From positions 1 to 64,000 of the forward strand of contig JAIRPV010000029.1 in assembly GCA_031256825.1 (NCBI GenBank): a stretch of 64,000 bases of DNA. Direction: 5' to 3'. The notes under the pieces were generated by a model. It did no database searches. It was not told the origin of the DNA and worked only from the letters and a program-made list of their open reading frames with translations. The position numbers and the translations under genes were made by a program. Of the stretch, positions 1 to 6,403 are shown piece after piece. Position 1 is the stretch's first letter; each line of letters begins with the position of its first letter. The stretch is from Oscillospiraceae bacterium. Its GTDB lineage: Bacteria; Bacillota; Clostridia; Oscillospirales; Acutalibacteraceae.

Positions 1-715
1 ATAGCTTATCTGTCAGCAGATCCGGCTCCAGCGAACCCAAACGCACGCGCTGAATGCCGCTACATTCGTCCATGAGCGCCACCGCATCCGCAAGATCGCA
101 GCCGATATCCGTCCCATAGGCGGCAAGGTTGATTCCCACCAGCACAACCTCGCGAAAGCCTTGCTGTGCAAGGGTTTCAGCCTCCTGCCGAACGGCGGCG
201 AGGGGCTTTGAGCGCACATGCCCGCGCGCGCGGGGGATAATGCAATAGCTGCAAAAACGGTCGCACCCGTCCTCAATTTTGATGCTTGCGCGGGTGCGGG
301 CGCTTTCGCGAAAGAAAGCGCTTTCAGCGAACGGTTCTCCGATGTAATGCGCTGAAACGTTAATTGATTTACCCTGCGAAGACATAAATTTATCGATGTA
401 GCGCGCTAAATCTCCGCTGTCAATATGCCCCAATACGATATCCGCCTCGGGGTATTCCTCGGCGGCATTGGCGCTCACCTGCGCGGCGCAGCCAGTTAAA
501 ACCAGGATGCAATCGGGGTTCAACGCCCGGCATTGGCGCAATTTTTGGCGGGTTTTGCGCTCGCTTTCGGCCGTAACAGCGCAAGAATTCACCACAACCA
601 CGTCCGCCTTTTCCGGCGCGGCGTCAACAAAACCCGCTCCCAAAAGGCGGGCGCGCAGGGCTTCGGAGTCCACCTGGTTCACTTTGCAGCCCAGGGTAAC
701 GGTCGCGACGGTCAT
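1..715 (-). CDS. mtaB: tRNA t6A37 methylthiotransferase MtaB (3' end outside window)
   Basis: Radical-SAM methylthiotransferase that converts t6A to ms2t6A at position 37 of ANN-decoding tRNAs. The N-terminal UPF0004 domain opens TLGCKVNQVDSEALRARL and has the VVNSCAVT segment and a third Cys in VLTGCAAQ. The radical-SAM cluster is CDRFCSYC, within EDGCDRFCSYCIIPRARG, which is MtaB-like rather than MiaB-like. About 238 residues are visible; the rest of the radical-SAM domain and TRAM domain lie beyond base 1. The ATG follows GAAAGG and a TTGCAA-17-TATAAT promoter. It is divergent from dacF. Confidence 0.9.
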   Translation of the reverse strand, partial: MTVATVTLGCKVNQVDSEALRARLLGAGFVDAAPEKADVVVVNSCAVTAESERKTRQKLRQCRALNPDCILVLTGCAAQVSANAAEEYPEADIVLGHIDSGDLARYIDKFMSSQGKSINVSAHYIGEPFAESAFFRESARTRASIKIEDGCDRFCSYCIIPRARGHVRSKPLAAVRQEAETLAQQGFREVVLVGINLAAYGTDIGCDLADAVALMDECSGIQRVRLGSLEPDLLTDKL

Positions 716-748
716 ACCAAAGTCCCTTTCGCCAAAATAATCCTTTCT

Positions 749-777
749 ATTATACACGATTTTCTTTGAAATTGCAA
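749..777 (-). promoter_or_regulatory. sigma-A promoter for mtaB
   Basis: On the minus strand TTGCAA (777-772) and TATAAT (754-749) are separated by exactly 17 bases, with the mtaB start about 35 bases downstream. Confidence 0.7.
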
Positions 778-843
778 GTGAAAATGTATAAATTTTTCTG
801 CCCTTTCATAGAATGAAGCAATCCGATGATTGAGGTGGCAAAA

Positions 844-2061
844 ATGGGACGCTTTATGAGGAAGAAGATCGCCGTTTGCGCGCTGGCATTCGCTTTAGCG
901 CTTTCATTCACTACAGTACATGCCCTTGCGGAAGAGCCGGCGCAGAGCGATAACAATTCAGCAAGCCAAAGCACTGAACCGTCTCCGCCCGTGGATATCG
1001 CGGCAAAGGCGGCAGTGCTCATGGATGCTTCCACCGGAAAAGCTTTAGTGCAGTACCACGGAAATGACAAATTATACCCCGCTTCGGTCACGAAAATCAT
1101 GCCGCTGCTTTTGGTGGCTGAAGCGATCGACAGCGGGAAAATCCATCTAACCGACAATGTCACAGTCTCCGCCGCTGCGGCGAGCAAGGGCGGCTCGCAG
1201 ATTTGGCTCAAAGAAGGCGAAACCATGACGGTGGAAGAACTCCTGAAAGCCGCCGCGATTTACAGCGCGAATGACGCCTGCTGCGCGTTAGGGGAATTCC
1301 TCTCGGGGAGCGAGGAAGGATTCGTCAAGCTGATGAATCAACGCGCGAAAGAGTTGGGCATGAACAATACCAATTTTGTCAACTGCACCGGTTTAGATGA
1401 CGAAACCACTGAACATCTCACAACCGCCTATGACGTGGCTCTGATGAGCCGGGAATTGCTGAAGCACGACAGCGTGATAAAGTATTCGAAAGTCTGGATG
1501 GATTCCTTGCGCGGCGGAAAGACGGAACTGGTCAACACCAACCGCCTCGTGCGCTTTTATGAAGGGGCCACGGGCCTGAAAACCGGCACAACCACCAAAG
1601 CGGGCTGCTGCGTTTCGGCCAGCGCAAAAAGGGGCGATACCCATCTGATTGCCGTGGTGCTCGGCTCCGGCAACAGCAACGATCGCTTTGAAACAGCAAA
1701 GCGCTTGCTCAACTGGGGCTTTGCCAACTACGAAACCGTGACCCCCGTCATCAATCCCGGGCTGATCACGCCCGTGCGGGTGCTGCGCGGCGACGAGAAC
1801 AGTATCATGCCCGTGCCCCCTCAGGCAATGCCTATCCTGGTGCCGCGGGGCAGCAGCGGCGATTTGCAGCAAAGCGTTGATCTCGCGCTGGATGTGCACG
1901 CTCCTGTGGAAAAAGGGCAGGAACTGGGAAAAGTGACGCTTACGTTAGACGGCGAAACGCTGGGCGTGTATCCCTTAACCGCGCCGAACGCCGTGGAATT
2001 GCTGACATACAACAAAGTGCTGAAGCGGCTATTGCAGGCGTTGGTTGGCGGCGTTGCATAA
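844..2061 (+). CDS. dacF: D-alanyl-D-alanine carboxypeptidase (DacF/PBP5 class)
   Basis: Penicillin-binding DD-carboxypeptidase of 405 residues that trims the terminal D-Ala of peptidoglycan stem peptides at the outer face of the membrane. A cleavable signal peptide is seen (RKKIAVCALAFALALSFTT). The three PBP motifs are present: SVTK in YPASVTKIM, SAN in IYSANDACC, and KTG in LKTGTTTKAG. A C-terminal PBP5-like beta domain follows. The start at 844 has GAGGTGG five bases upstream; an in-frame ATG at 826 has no such site. In Bacillus the homologue dacF sits near spoIIM and xerD, as here, which favours a sporulation-linked role. Confidence 0.9.
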   Translation: MGRFMRKKIAVCALAFALALSFTTVHALAEEPAQSDNNSASQSTEPSPPVDIAAKAAVLMDASTGKALVQYHGNDKLYPASVTKIMPLLLVAEAIDSGKIHLTDNVTVSAAAASKGGSQIWLKEGETMTVEELLKAAAIYSANDACCALGEFLSGSEEGFVKLMNQRAKELGMNNTNFVNCTGLDDETTEHLTTAYDVALMSRELLKHDSVIKYSKVWMDSLRGGKTELVNTNRLVRFYEGATGLKTGTTTKAGCCVSASAKRGDTHLIAVVLGSGNSNDRFETAKRLLNWGFANYETVTPVINPGLITPVRVLRGDENSIMPVPPQAMPILVPRGSSGDLQQSVDLALDVHAPVEKGQELGKVTLTLDGETLGVYPLTAPNAVELLTYNKVLKRLLQALVGGVA

Positions 2062-2359
2062 CAGAACTTTAGTTCGATAAAATTCTATGGGCTGCCCTGA
2101 TAGGGGAAAGGCGCTTTAGCGCGCGAAATTACGACTTTTACACGATGAAGCGGCACTTTTGCCGGGTAAATCAGATATATTTTAACGAGATAAAGCGAAT
2201 GCGATTTATCGCAGTGAAGCAGTCGTTGCTTTATTATGATAAATTGCATTTGCGCTGTTCTAACAGCAAACGGCGGCGCATATCTTAATAGCACAGGAAC
2301 AAGGACAAGAATGGCAAGCGCCGATCGCTTACGCGCTTGCAAAAAGAAAGGGACACGGT
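2062..2359. other. Intergenic region dacF to spoIIM-like
   Basis: No gene seen. It holds a perfect 14-base palindrome, GCTGTTCTAACAGC at 2254-2267, and a weak hairpin of GATAAA with TTTATC around 2188-2210. No clear T-run terminator follows dacF. The palindrome could be an operator for the downstream gene. Confidence 0.4.
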
Positions 2360-3043
2360 ATGCAACACTCTTTTACGCGCCTGCAAAATATGTTCCGCGC
2401 GCGCGGCGTGCGGGCCTCCCGCCTACCCGGGCTGGGCGCGAAAAAAATTGGCGACATGGCTGGCTTGCTCAGCGAAAACTGGCAGAAGCTCGCCCTGCTG
2501 GCCTTGTATGGCCTGGGTCTGCTTTTGGGCGCAAAAACGGCGGCCAACGCTGGCTCCGGCTGGCAAGCCCGGCTGCTTGAGCTGCTGCGCGATCAGCGCC
2601 TGCGCCGCGCCGGGCAAAGCGTCTTCGCCAACGCGGCGGGCTATTTCGGTGTGGACGCGTTGTTCCTCGCGGCCGCGTTCTTGCTGGGCCTGTGCGCGGC
2701 GGGCCTGCCGCTGGTGCTGCTGCTGCCCGTGCTGCGCGGCCTCGGCATGGGCTGCCTGAGCGGCTGGTTATACCTGAGCTATGGCTTCCAGGGCGTTGGC
2801 TACTGCGTGCTTACGCTTTACCTGCCGGCGATTGTCTCCATGCTGATTCTGCTCAGCGGCTGCAAGCAGAGCATGCTGATGTCGGGCGATATGGCGCTGA
2901 TGATCAGCGGCCGCTTAGAGCAGGCGGAAACCGCACCCCGGCAATATTTTTCCCGCTATCTGATGCTTCTGCCGCTCAGCGCCTGCGCGGCGCTGCTGCA
3001 CGCCCTTTGCTTCAATATGTTCGCGGGAATGTTTGAAATCTAG
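2360..3043 (+). CDS. spoIIM: SpoIIM-family (DUF95) membrane protein
   Basis: A 227-residue integral membrane protein. After a basic N-terminus there are hydrophobic segments at about 48-60, 98-125 (FLLGLCAAGLPLVLLLPVL), 130-165 and 200-222. The run GLPLVLLLPVLRGLGMG followed by SGWLYLSYGFQG matches the SpoIIM pattern of a Gly-rich segment leading to (K/R)G...G. SpoIIM works with SpoIID and SpoIIP in septal peptidoglycan thinning and engulfment. The dacF-spoIIM-xerD neighbourhood supports the call. A GAAAGGG site precedes the ATG. Its stop overlaps the convergent recombinase stop in a shared CTAG. The specific sporulation role is inferred. Confidence 0.65.
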   Translation: MQHSFTRLQNMFRARGVRASRLPGLGAKKIGDMAGLLSENWQKLALLALYGLGLLLGAKTAANAGSGWQARLLELLRDQRLRRAGQSVFANAAGYFGVDALFLAAAFLLGLCAAGLPLVLLLPVLRGLGMGCLSGWLYLSYGFQGVGYCVLTLYLPAIVSMLILLSGCKQSMLMSGDMALMISGRLEQAETAPRQYFSRYLMLLPLSACAALLHALCFNMFAGMFEI

Positions 3044-4050
3044 TCTTTGTCGCCCAGCTCCTGCGCTCTCAGCTCTGCCAAGGGGTTTAAATCCACAGCA
3101 GCGCGCAGCTGTTCGTCCACCACATGGGTATAGATCTGCGTGGTGGAAAGGTTCTCGTGCCCCAGTATCTCTTTGAGCTGCAGCACATCCACGTCGTTTT
3201 GATACATCAGCGTGGCCGCTGTGTGGCGCAGTTTGTGCACCGAATAGCCTTTGTGATCCAGTCCGCAGCGCGCAAGATATTTCTCCAGCATCAACTCAAC
3301 GGAGCGCTGGTTGAGCCGCCGTTTGTTGCGGCTGATAAAAACCGCGTTGCGGTCCGCCGCCGCCAGGCCCTCTTGGGGCCTGGTTTTCATATATCGCTTC
3401 AGCGCCGCCTGCACGGCGGCGTTGCAATATACCGTGCGCTCTTTGCTGCCTTTGCCCTGAATGCGCATGGTGCCGTCGCGCTTGATATCCACCAGATTCA
3501 GCCCGCAAAGCTCCGAAAGCCGCATGCCGCAGTTCAAAAACAAAATCAAAATGCAATAGTCCCGCTCGCGGAACTTGTTCTCCAAATCGTGTTCCACGCA
3601 CGAAAGCAGATCCAGGCAATCTTCCAGCGGCAAATATTTTGGCAAGCTTTTGCCTGTGCGCTGTGGATCCAGTTCGTCGATGGGGTTAAACTCCAGAATA
3701 TGCCGCTGCACCGTCAAATACCGGAAAAATCGCTTGACGGCGATGAAACGCCGCGCAAGGGTATTGGCGTTGTTGCGCCGCACCAGGCGGCAGTAATCAA
3801 TGAACTCCGAAACTTCGCGCGCGGTCACCAGCCGCAAAAATTCATGATCCACCAGCCCGGCCAAATCCAGTTCGCCCCATGGCGCGTCGGGGTCTTCCAG
3901 CAGCCCGCGCCGCGCGGCCGTGTAACGGAAAAACAGCCGCAGGTCGGAGGCGTATTCGCAGACGGTCAGTTCCGAACGCAGCTGCCGCGCCAGGCTATGA
4001 ATATAATCCCGCGCCAGCGGGGGTAATGTTACGATATCTTCCTGTTTCAC
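3040..4050 (-). CDS. xerD: Tyrosine recombinase, XerC/XerD type
   Basis: Integrase-family tyrosine recombinase of 336 residues. An N-terminal SAM-like core-binding domain (about 1-120) precedes the catalytic domain. Catalytic signatures are Arg in GMRLSELCGLNLVDI, Lys in GKGSKERTVYCN, HKLR in SVHKLRHTAATLMYQ, LGH in EILGHENLSTTQIYTHV, and the nucleophile Tyr in that last motif. The GTG at 4050 is preceded by GGAGGTG eight bases upstream, better than the ATG at 4092. Synteny with dacF and spoIIM suggests the chromosomal XerD, which resolves dimers at dif with XerC. A 44-bp tandem repeat and a 34-bp dif/lox-like site directly upstream make it a candidate for mobilising the neighbouring small genes. 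Confidence 0.88.
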   Translation of the reverse strand: MKQEDIVTLPPLARDYIHSLARQLRSELTVCEYASDLRLFFRYTAARRGLLEDPDAPWGELDLAGLVDHEFLRLVTAREVSEFIDYCRLVRRNNANTLARRFIAVKRFFRYLTVQRHILEFNPIDELDPQRTGKSLPKYLPLEDCLDLLSCVEHDLENKFRERDYCILILFLNCGMRLSELCGLNLVDIKRDGTMRIQGKGSKERTVYCNAAVQAALKRYMKTRPQEGLAAADRNAVFISRNKRRLNQRSVELMLEKYLARCGLDHKGYSVHKLRHTAATLMYQNDVDVLQLKEILGHENLSTTQIYTHVVDEQLRAAVDLNPLAELRAQELGDKD

Positions 4051-4086
4051 CGAAAAAGCACCTCCAAACCTGTGCCGCCCAAACGC

Positions 4087-4200
4087 GCGCATGCCAGCAG
4101 AGCAAATGTGCCACTTGGCAACAAATCAGCGCGCATGCCAGCAGAGCAAATGCGCCGCTTGGCAACAAATCAGCGCCATGCCAGCAGGCGGCAAGCAACG
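4087..4200. repeat. 44-bp tandem repeat upstream of the recombinase
   Basis: Two nearly identical 44-base units begin at 4087 and 4131, and a third, truncated one begins at about 4174. Each starts GCGCATGCCAGCAGAGCAAA. The first contains the imperfect-to-perfect inverted repeat TGCCACTTGGCA. The array lies between the recombinase start and its promoter, so it is probably in the 5' leader and could be a protein-binding array. Confidence 0.75.
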
Positions 4201-4207
4201 CTCAATC

Positions 4208-4236
4208 ATTATAGCACAGAACAGGGCGCTTGTAAA
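4208..4236 (-). promoter_or_regulatory. xerD: sigma-A promoter for the tyrosine recombinase
   Basis: On the minus strand TTTACA (4236-4231), 17 bases, TATAAT (4213-4208). This gives a leader of about 155 bases containing the 44-bp repeats. Confidence 0.7.
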
Positions 4237-4244
4237 GCAAAACA

Positions 4245-4278
4245 TTAACTTCGCATAATATATGTTTTACGAAGTTAA
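4245..4278. repeat. 34-bp lox/dif-like recombination site (full palindromic copy)
   Basis: Two 13-base arms flank an 8-base centre (ATATATGT). The outer 9-11 bases, TTAACTTCG and CGAAGTTAA, are perfectly inverted. The geometry (13-8-13) and most bases match phage P1 loxP as I recall it (28 of 34 positions). The inner 28 bases also resemble the Firmicute dif consensus (ACTTC...TATA...). It lies about 200 bases upstream of a tyrosine recombinase gene. Recombination activity is inferred, not shown. Confidence 0.6.
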
Positions 4279-4447
4279 GGGGGATCTTCTCTTCCCGGTA
4301 GAAAACCGGCGGTGGGCGGCGCTCAAATCAACCGCAGAGCACGTTGTCAATCACCATTTCAACCAAAAAACACAGCAACGCTCTCTGCGCAACACATATT
4401 CTCTTGATACCCTGCCATGTGCTTGCGTGCACCGTGTTCTTCTGCGC
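4279..4447. other. Non-coding stretch between lox-like site and ORF remnant
   Basis: No gene with a ribosome site or family match is seen here on either strand. It may be decayed cassette DNA. Confidence 0.4.
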
Positions 4448-4648
4448 CTAGCCGCACTTCCGCACTTCTTCGTCCCATAGCGCACCCTGTCCCGCTCGCC
4501 ATGTGGCGGCGTTGTCAATGCGTGGGTAACGGCCCGTCCGCGCGATGGTCACACCGTTGAGGATGCCGATGTGGGCGTACATATGCCGGAACTGCCCGAG
4601 GATAAGCCCCAGTCGGTTCTCAGGCGCTCCCTCCGCATCCTGTTTTCT
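4448..4648 (-). pseudogene. Remnant of an unidentified coding sequence
   Basis: A continuous minus-strand frame of about 66 codons reads naturally: NRLGLILGQFRHMYAHIGIL, then NGVTIARTGRYPRIDNAATW, then RAGQGALWDEEVRKCG and a stop at 4448. It has no start codon with a ribosome site, and its 5' end runs straight into the end of the GNAT gene. It looks like the C-terminus of a lost gene. I do not recognise the family. Confidence 0.4.
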
Positions 4649-5141
4649 ACAGCGTTTTGACCATCTCGCAAACCAAAAACGGCAGACCCTGCACGCGCTG
4701 CGTGTTCAACGCCACAAAGCCGAAAGAGCGGTACCACTCCTTCAGCCGCCGGTTTTCGTTGATAATCGCAATGTGCATGCGCCGCGCGCCCTGCTTTTTT
4801 GCGTAGACCATGGCGTACTCCACCAGGAATGTGCCCACTTCGCGCCGCCGCCATTCCGGCGCAACGCACAGTCTGGTCAGTTCCGCGTCGCCGCGCCGCC
4901 AGGGCACAATGGCCGCGAACCCAATCATATTTCTCTGCGAGTATGCCCCAAAGCAGCTGCCGCCCGGCTGATACAGCGCCTGTAGCAGGTGCTCGTCGGT
5001 CTCAAACGCGCGGTGCGACGGGCAGCGCAGCCGCGTCAGGTTGAATTCGGCGGCCTCGGTGGCAAACGAGCGCCGCACAAGCGCGCCCGCTTGCGCGCAG
5101 ACGTCCGGTTCGCTGATGTTGATCACTTCAATGATAGCCAT
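4647..5141 (-). CDS. GNAT-family N-acetyltransferase
   Basis: A 164-residue acetyl-CoA-dependent acyltransferase, full length for a single GNAT domain. The fold is visible in order: beta4 in GFAAIVPWRRGDAELTRLCV, the acetyl-CoA pyrophosphate loop in APEWRRREVGTFLVEYAM (a variant of Q/RxxGxG/A), the Asn-containing beta5 IAIINENRRLKEWYRSFGF, and a C-terminal EMVKTL. ATG with GGGAGG ten bases upstream. A one-armed lox-like site (5174-5196) lies about 33 bases before the start. The substrate cannot be told. It is part of the small-gene patch between the recombinase and radA. Confidence 0.85.
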   Translation of the reverse strand: MAIIEVINISEPDVCAQAGALVRRSFATEAAEFNLTRLRCPSHRAFETDEHLLQALYQPGGSCFGAYSQRNMIGFAAIVPWRRGDAELTRLCVAPEWRRREVGTFLVEYAMVYAKKQGARRMHIAIINENRRLKEWYRSFGFVALNTQRVQGLPFLVCEMVKTL

Positions 5142-5173
5142 GGCATGCCAGCCTCCCGTCAGCCGGTTTTATT

Positions 5174-5196
5174 CAACTTCGCAAAATATTTTACTC
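5174..5196 (-). repeat. One-armed lox/dif-like element B
   Basis: The minus strand reads AAAATATTTTGCGAAGTTG, sharing the GCGAAGTT arm and AT-rich centre with the full site at 4245-4278. The GC-rich tail (CAGGGCAGG type) and a GATTTA...GCGGTAAA stretch beyond it also resemble element D, so the repeated unit is about 60 bases. Confidence 0.55.
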
Positions 5197-5251
5197 CCCT
5201 GCCCTGATCCTGTTGCGATTTAATGCGGTAAATCATTAAACAACACAAGCA

Positions 5252-5848
5252 TCAAGCCAGGCCAAACTGCACCGCCGCCTGTTCTGTCAGTTCTTCCAAT
5301 GTGGTTCCGTCGCCGCTGAAAATCTCCCGCACGCCTTCGGGGGTCGCTTTGCCGCCCAGAGCGCGCTGCTGCACCTCTTCCACATGCCGCGCAATCGCCT
5401 GGGCTAAGGGGCTTTGCCGCGCGCCCTCCGGCAGCTGCCATCCCGCGAGGAATTCCCGGTGCAGCAGTTCGCTGCCCGTGCGCAGGAATACCATTCGGTC
5501 GGGCCGGATGTCCCGCGCGAACAGCGCCAAATCCAAATCGCCTTCGCAAATCACTTTTTCGTGCCGCAACGCGAGCGTTATCACATCCTCCAGCGCCATC
5601 GGGGTCATTTCCCGCGCAATCGCGCGTTCGAGCGCCACCAGATCGGCGGCGGATAACCCTTTCAGGCTGGTTATTTTCTTGCACATGGTGGGCTGCCGCT
5701 CCGGCCTTGCCCGCGCGAAAAGGTCTGGCCGCTTTTCATCCACAGAATAAAGCGCCCCGCCAAAGCGCTCGTGCAGCGCCCGCGCAACGGAGCTTTTGCC
5801 GCTGCGCGCGGTACCCATCACAAAATAAATATGTTCCGGTATGTTCAC
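5252..5848 (-). CDS. Small P-loop NTPase/kinase-like protein
   Basis: A 198-residue soluble protein with an N-terminal Walker A, GTARSGKSS (residues about 12-20), after a hydrophobic beta strand YFVM. It has a possible Walker B-like strand KVICEGDLDLALFARDI and a downstream Arg-rich helix, as in uncharacterised adenylate/shikimate-kinase-like P-loop proteins. The GTG start at 5848 has GAGGTGGG seven bases upstream, lying inside the lox-like element's flank. It is the only gene between elements B and C. Substrate unknown. Confidence 0.7.
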   Translation of the reverse strand: MNIPEHIYFVMGTARSGKSSVARALHERFGGALYSVDEKRPDLFARARPERQPTMCKKITSLKGLSAADLVALERAIAREMTPMALEDVITLALRHEKVICEGDLDLALFARDIRPDRMVFLRTGSELLHREFLAGWQLPEGARQSPLAQAIARHVEEVQQRALGGKATPEGVREIFSGDGTTLEELTEQAAVQFGLA

Positions 5849-5858
5849 GCGCCCACCT

Positions 5859-5880
5859 CAACTTCGCATAATAAATTTGC
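5859..5880 (-). repeat. One-armed lox/dif-like element C
   Basis: The minus strand reads GCAAATTTATTATGCGAAGT then TG. The TTATGCGAAGTT arm is identical to one arm of the full site at 4245. The ribosome site and GTG start of the P-loop gene follow within 11 bases. Confidence 0.55.
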
Positions 5881-5892
5881 CCTCCGCCCATC

Positions 5893-6123
5893 CTAAAGCT
5901 CCGTCATTTCACCGTAGGCCGCCGCATAGCAAAATGAGCGCCGCACCAGCCCCGCCGCAAAGTCCGCCAATTTTCCGTCAGAGCAGCTGGCAACACAAAT
6001 CCGTTCTTCCGCCAGCGCGCGCGCCATTGCCTCCGCCGTGCCATTGAACGCTGCGCAGAGCCGCTGTAATGGCGCGGCATTCCGCCTTGTTGCCGCACGG
6101 ATCAAAATCGCTTCTTCTTGCAC
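5893..6123 (-). pseudogene. Truncated GNAT-family acetyltransferase (N-terminal part only)
   Basis: A 76-codon frame starting GTG (GGAG six bases upstream). It resembles the first half of a GNAT domain: ILIRAATRRNAAPLQRLCAA, then ICVASCSDGKLADFAAG, and ends GEMTEL just where GNAT proteins continue into the beta4 strand and acetyl-CoA loop. The stop is followed immediately by lox-like element C. It is therefore a truncated cassette rather than a functional enzyme, unless the short form has its own role. Confidence 0.55.
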
Positions 6124-6132
6124 ATCCCACTC

Positions 6133-6153
6133 CAACTTCGCAAAATATTTTGC
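6133..6153 (-). repeat. One-armed lox/dif-like element D
   Basis: The minus strand reads GCAAAATATTTTGCGAAGTT then G, so it contains the 14-base palindrome GCAAAATATTTTGC fused to the GCGAAGTT arm. It is 10 bases in front of the truncated GNAT start. A weaker relative (TTCGCAAAATTTT) lies at 6371-6383. Confidence 0.55.
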
Positions 6154-6214
6154 TCTGCCCTGCCCTGCCCTTTGATTTATCGCGTTAAAACGTAAAACTG
6201 AAATGCGTCTTAAG

Positions 6215-6288
6215 TGGCGGCATCAGGAATCGAACACTGATTTAGATGGGAATTGAGGTCAAGTCCATCGCCCCACCAGGGGCCGCCA
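6215..6288 (-). ncRNA. tRNA-like element, closest in look to tRNA-Sec
   Basis: A 74-base minus-strand element. The ends pair over 7 bp (TGGCGGC with GCCGCCA). There is a D-arm-like hairpin CCCC-TGGT-GGGG with the CTGGTGG string typical of selC. A central arm runs from GATGG to CCATC and begins GGACTT like the tRNA-Sec anticodon arm. A T-arm-like hairpin ATCAG-TGTTCGATTC-CTGAT contains TTCGA. It differs from a working tRNA: the central loop is oversized (contains TTGACCTCAA), no long variable arm is seen, the T-loop is 10 bases or bulged, and no CCA is encoded. A promoter lies 50 bases upstream. It may be a degenerate selC or a tRNA mimic. Confidence 0.4.
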
Positions 6289-6336
6289 TAGTTGCGCGCG
6301 CGGCAGGAGGCCAGGCTTCCCCTGCCCCATATTTAT

Positions 6337-6365
6337 AATTTAACACAACAAAGCGGAAAAATCAA
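6337..6365 (-). promoter_or_regulatory. Putative promoter for the tRNA-like element
   Basis: Minus strand TTGATT (6365-6360), 17 bases, TAAATT (6342-6337), ending about 50 bases before the tRNA-like element and clear of the radA stop. Confidence 0.45.
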
Positions 6366-6403
6366 GTGGTTTCGCAAAATTTTCTTGCGCCGCCTTCGTT
6401 CTG

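Noticed and set aside
4245..4278. loxP from a cloning vector
   Set aside because: Six of 34 positions differ, including the spacer, and related sites recur nearby in native sequence.
4262..4480. 72-codon plus-strand frame after the lox-like site
   Set aside because: It starts inside the site itself, has no ribosome site, and conflicts with the more protein-like minus-strand remnant.
4245..6153. Classical integron with attC sites
   Set aside because: The sites lack clear paired R' and R'' cores (GTTRRRY/RYYYAAC) and the recombinase looks XerC/D-like without an IntI-specific insert, so I describe it as lox/dif-like instead.
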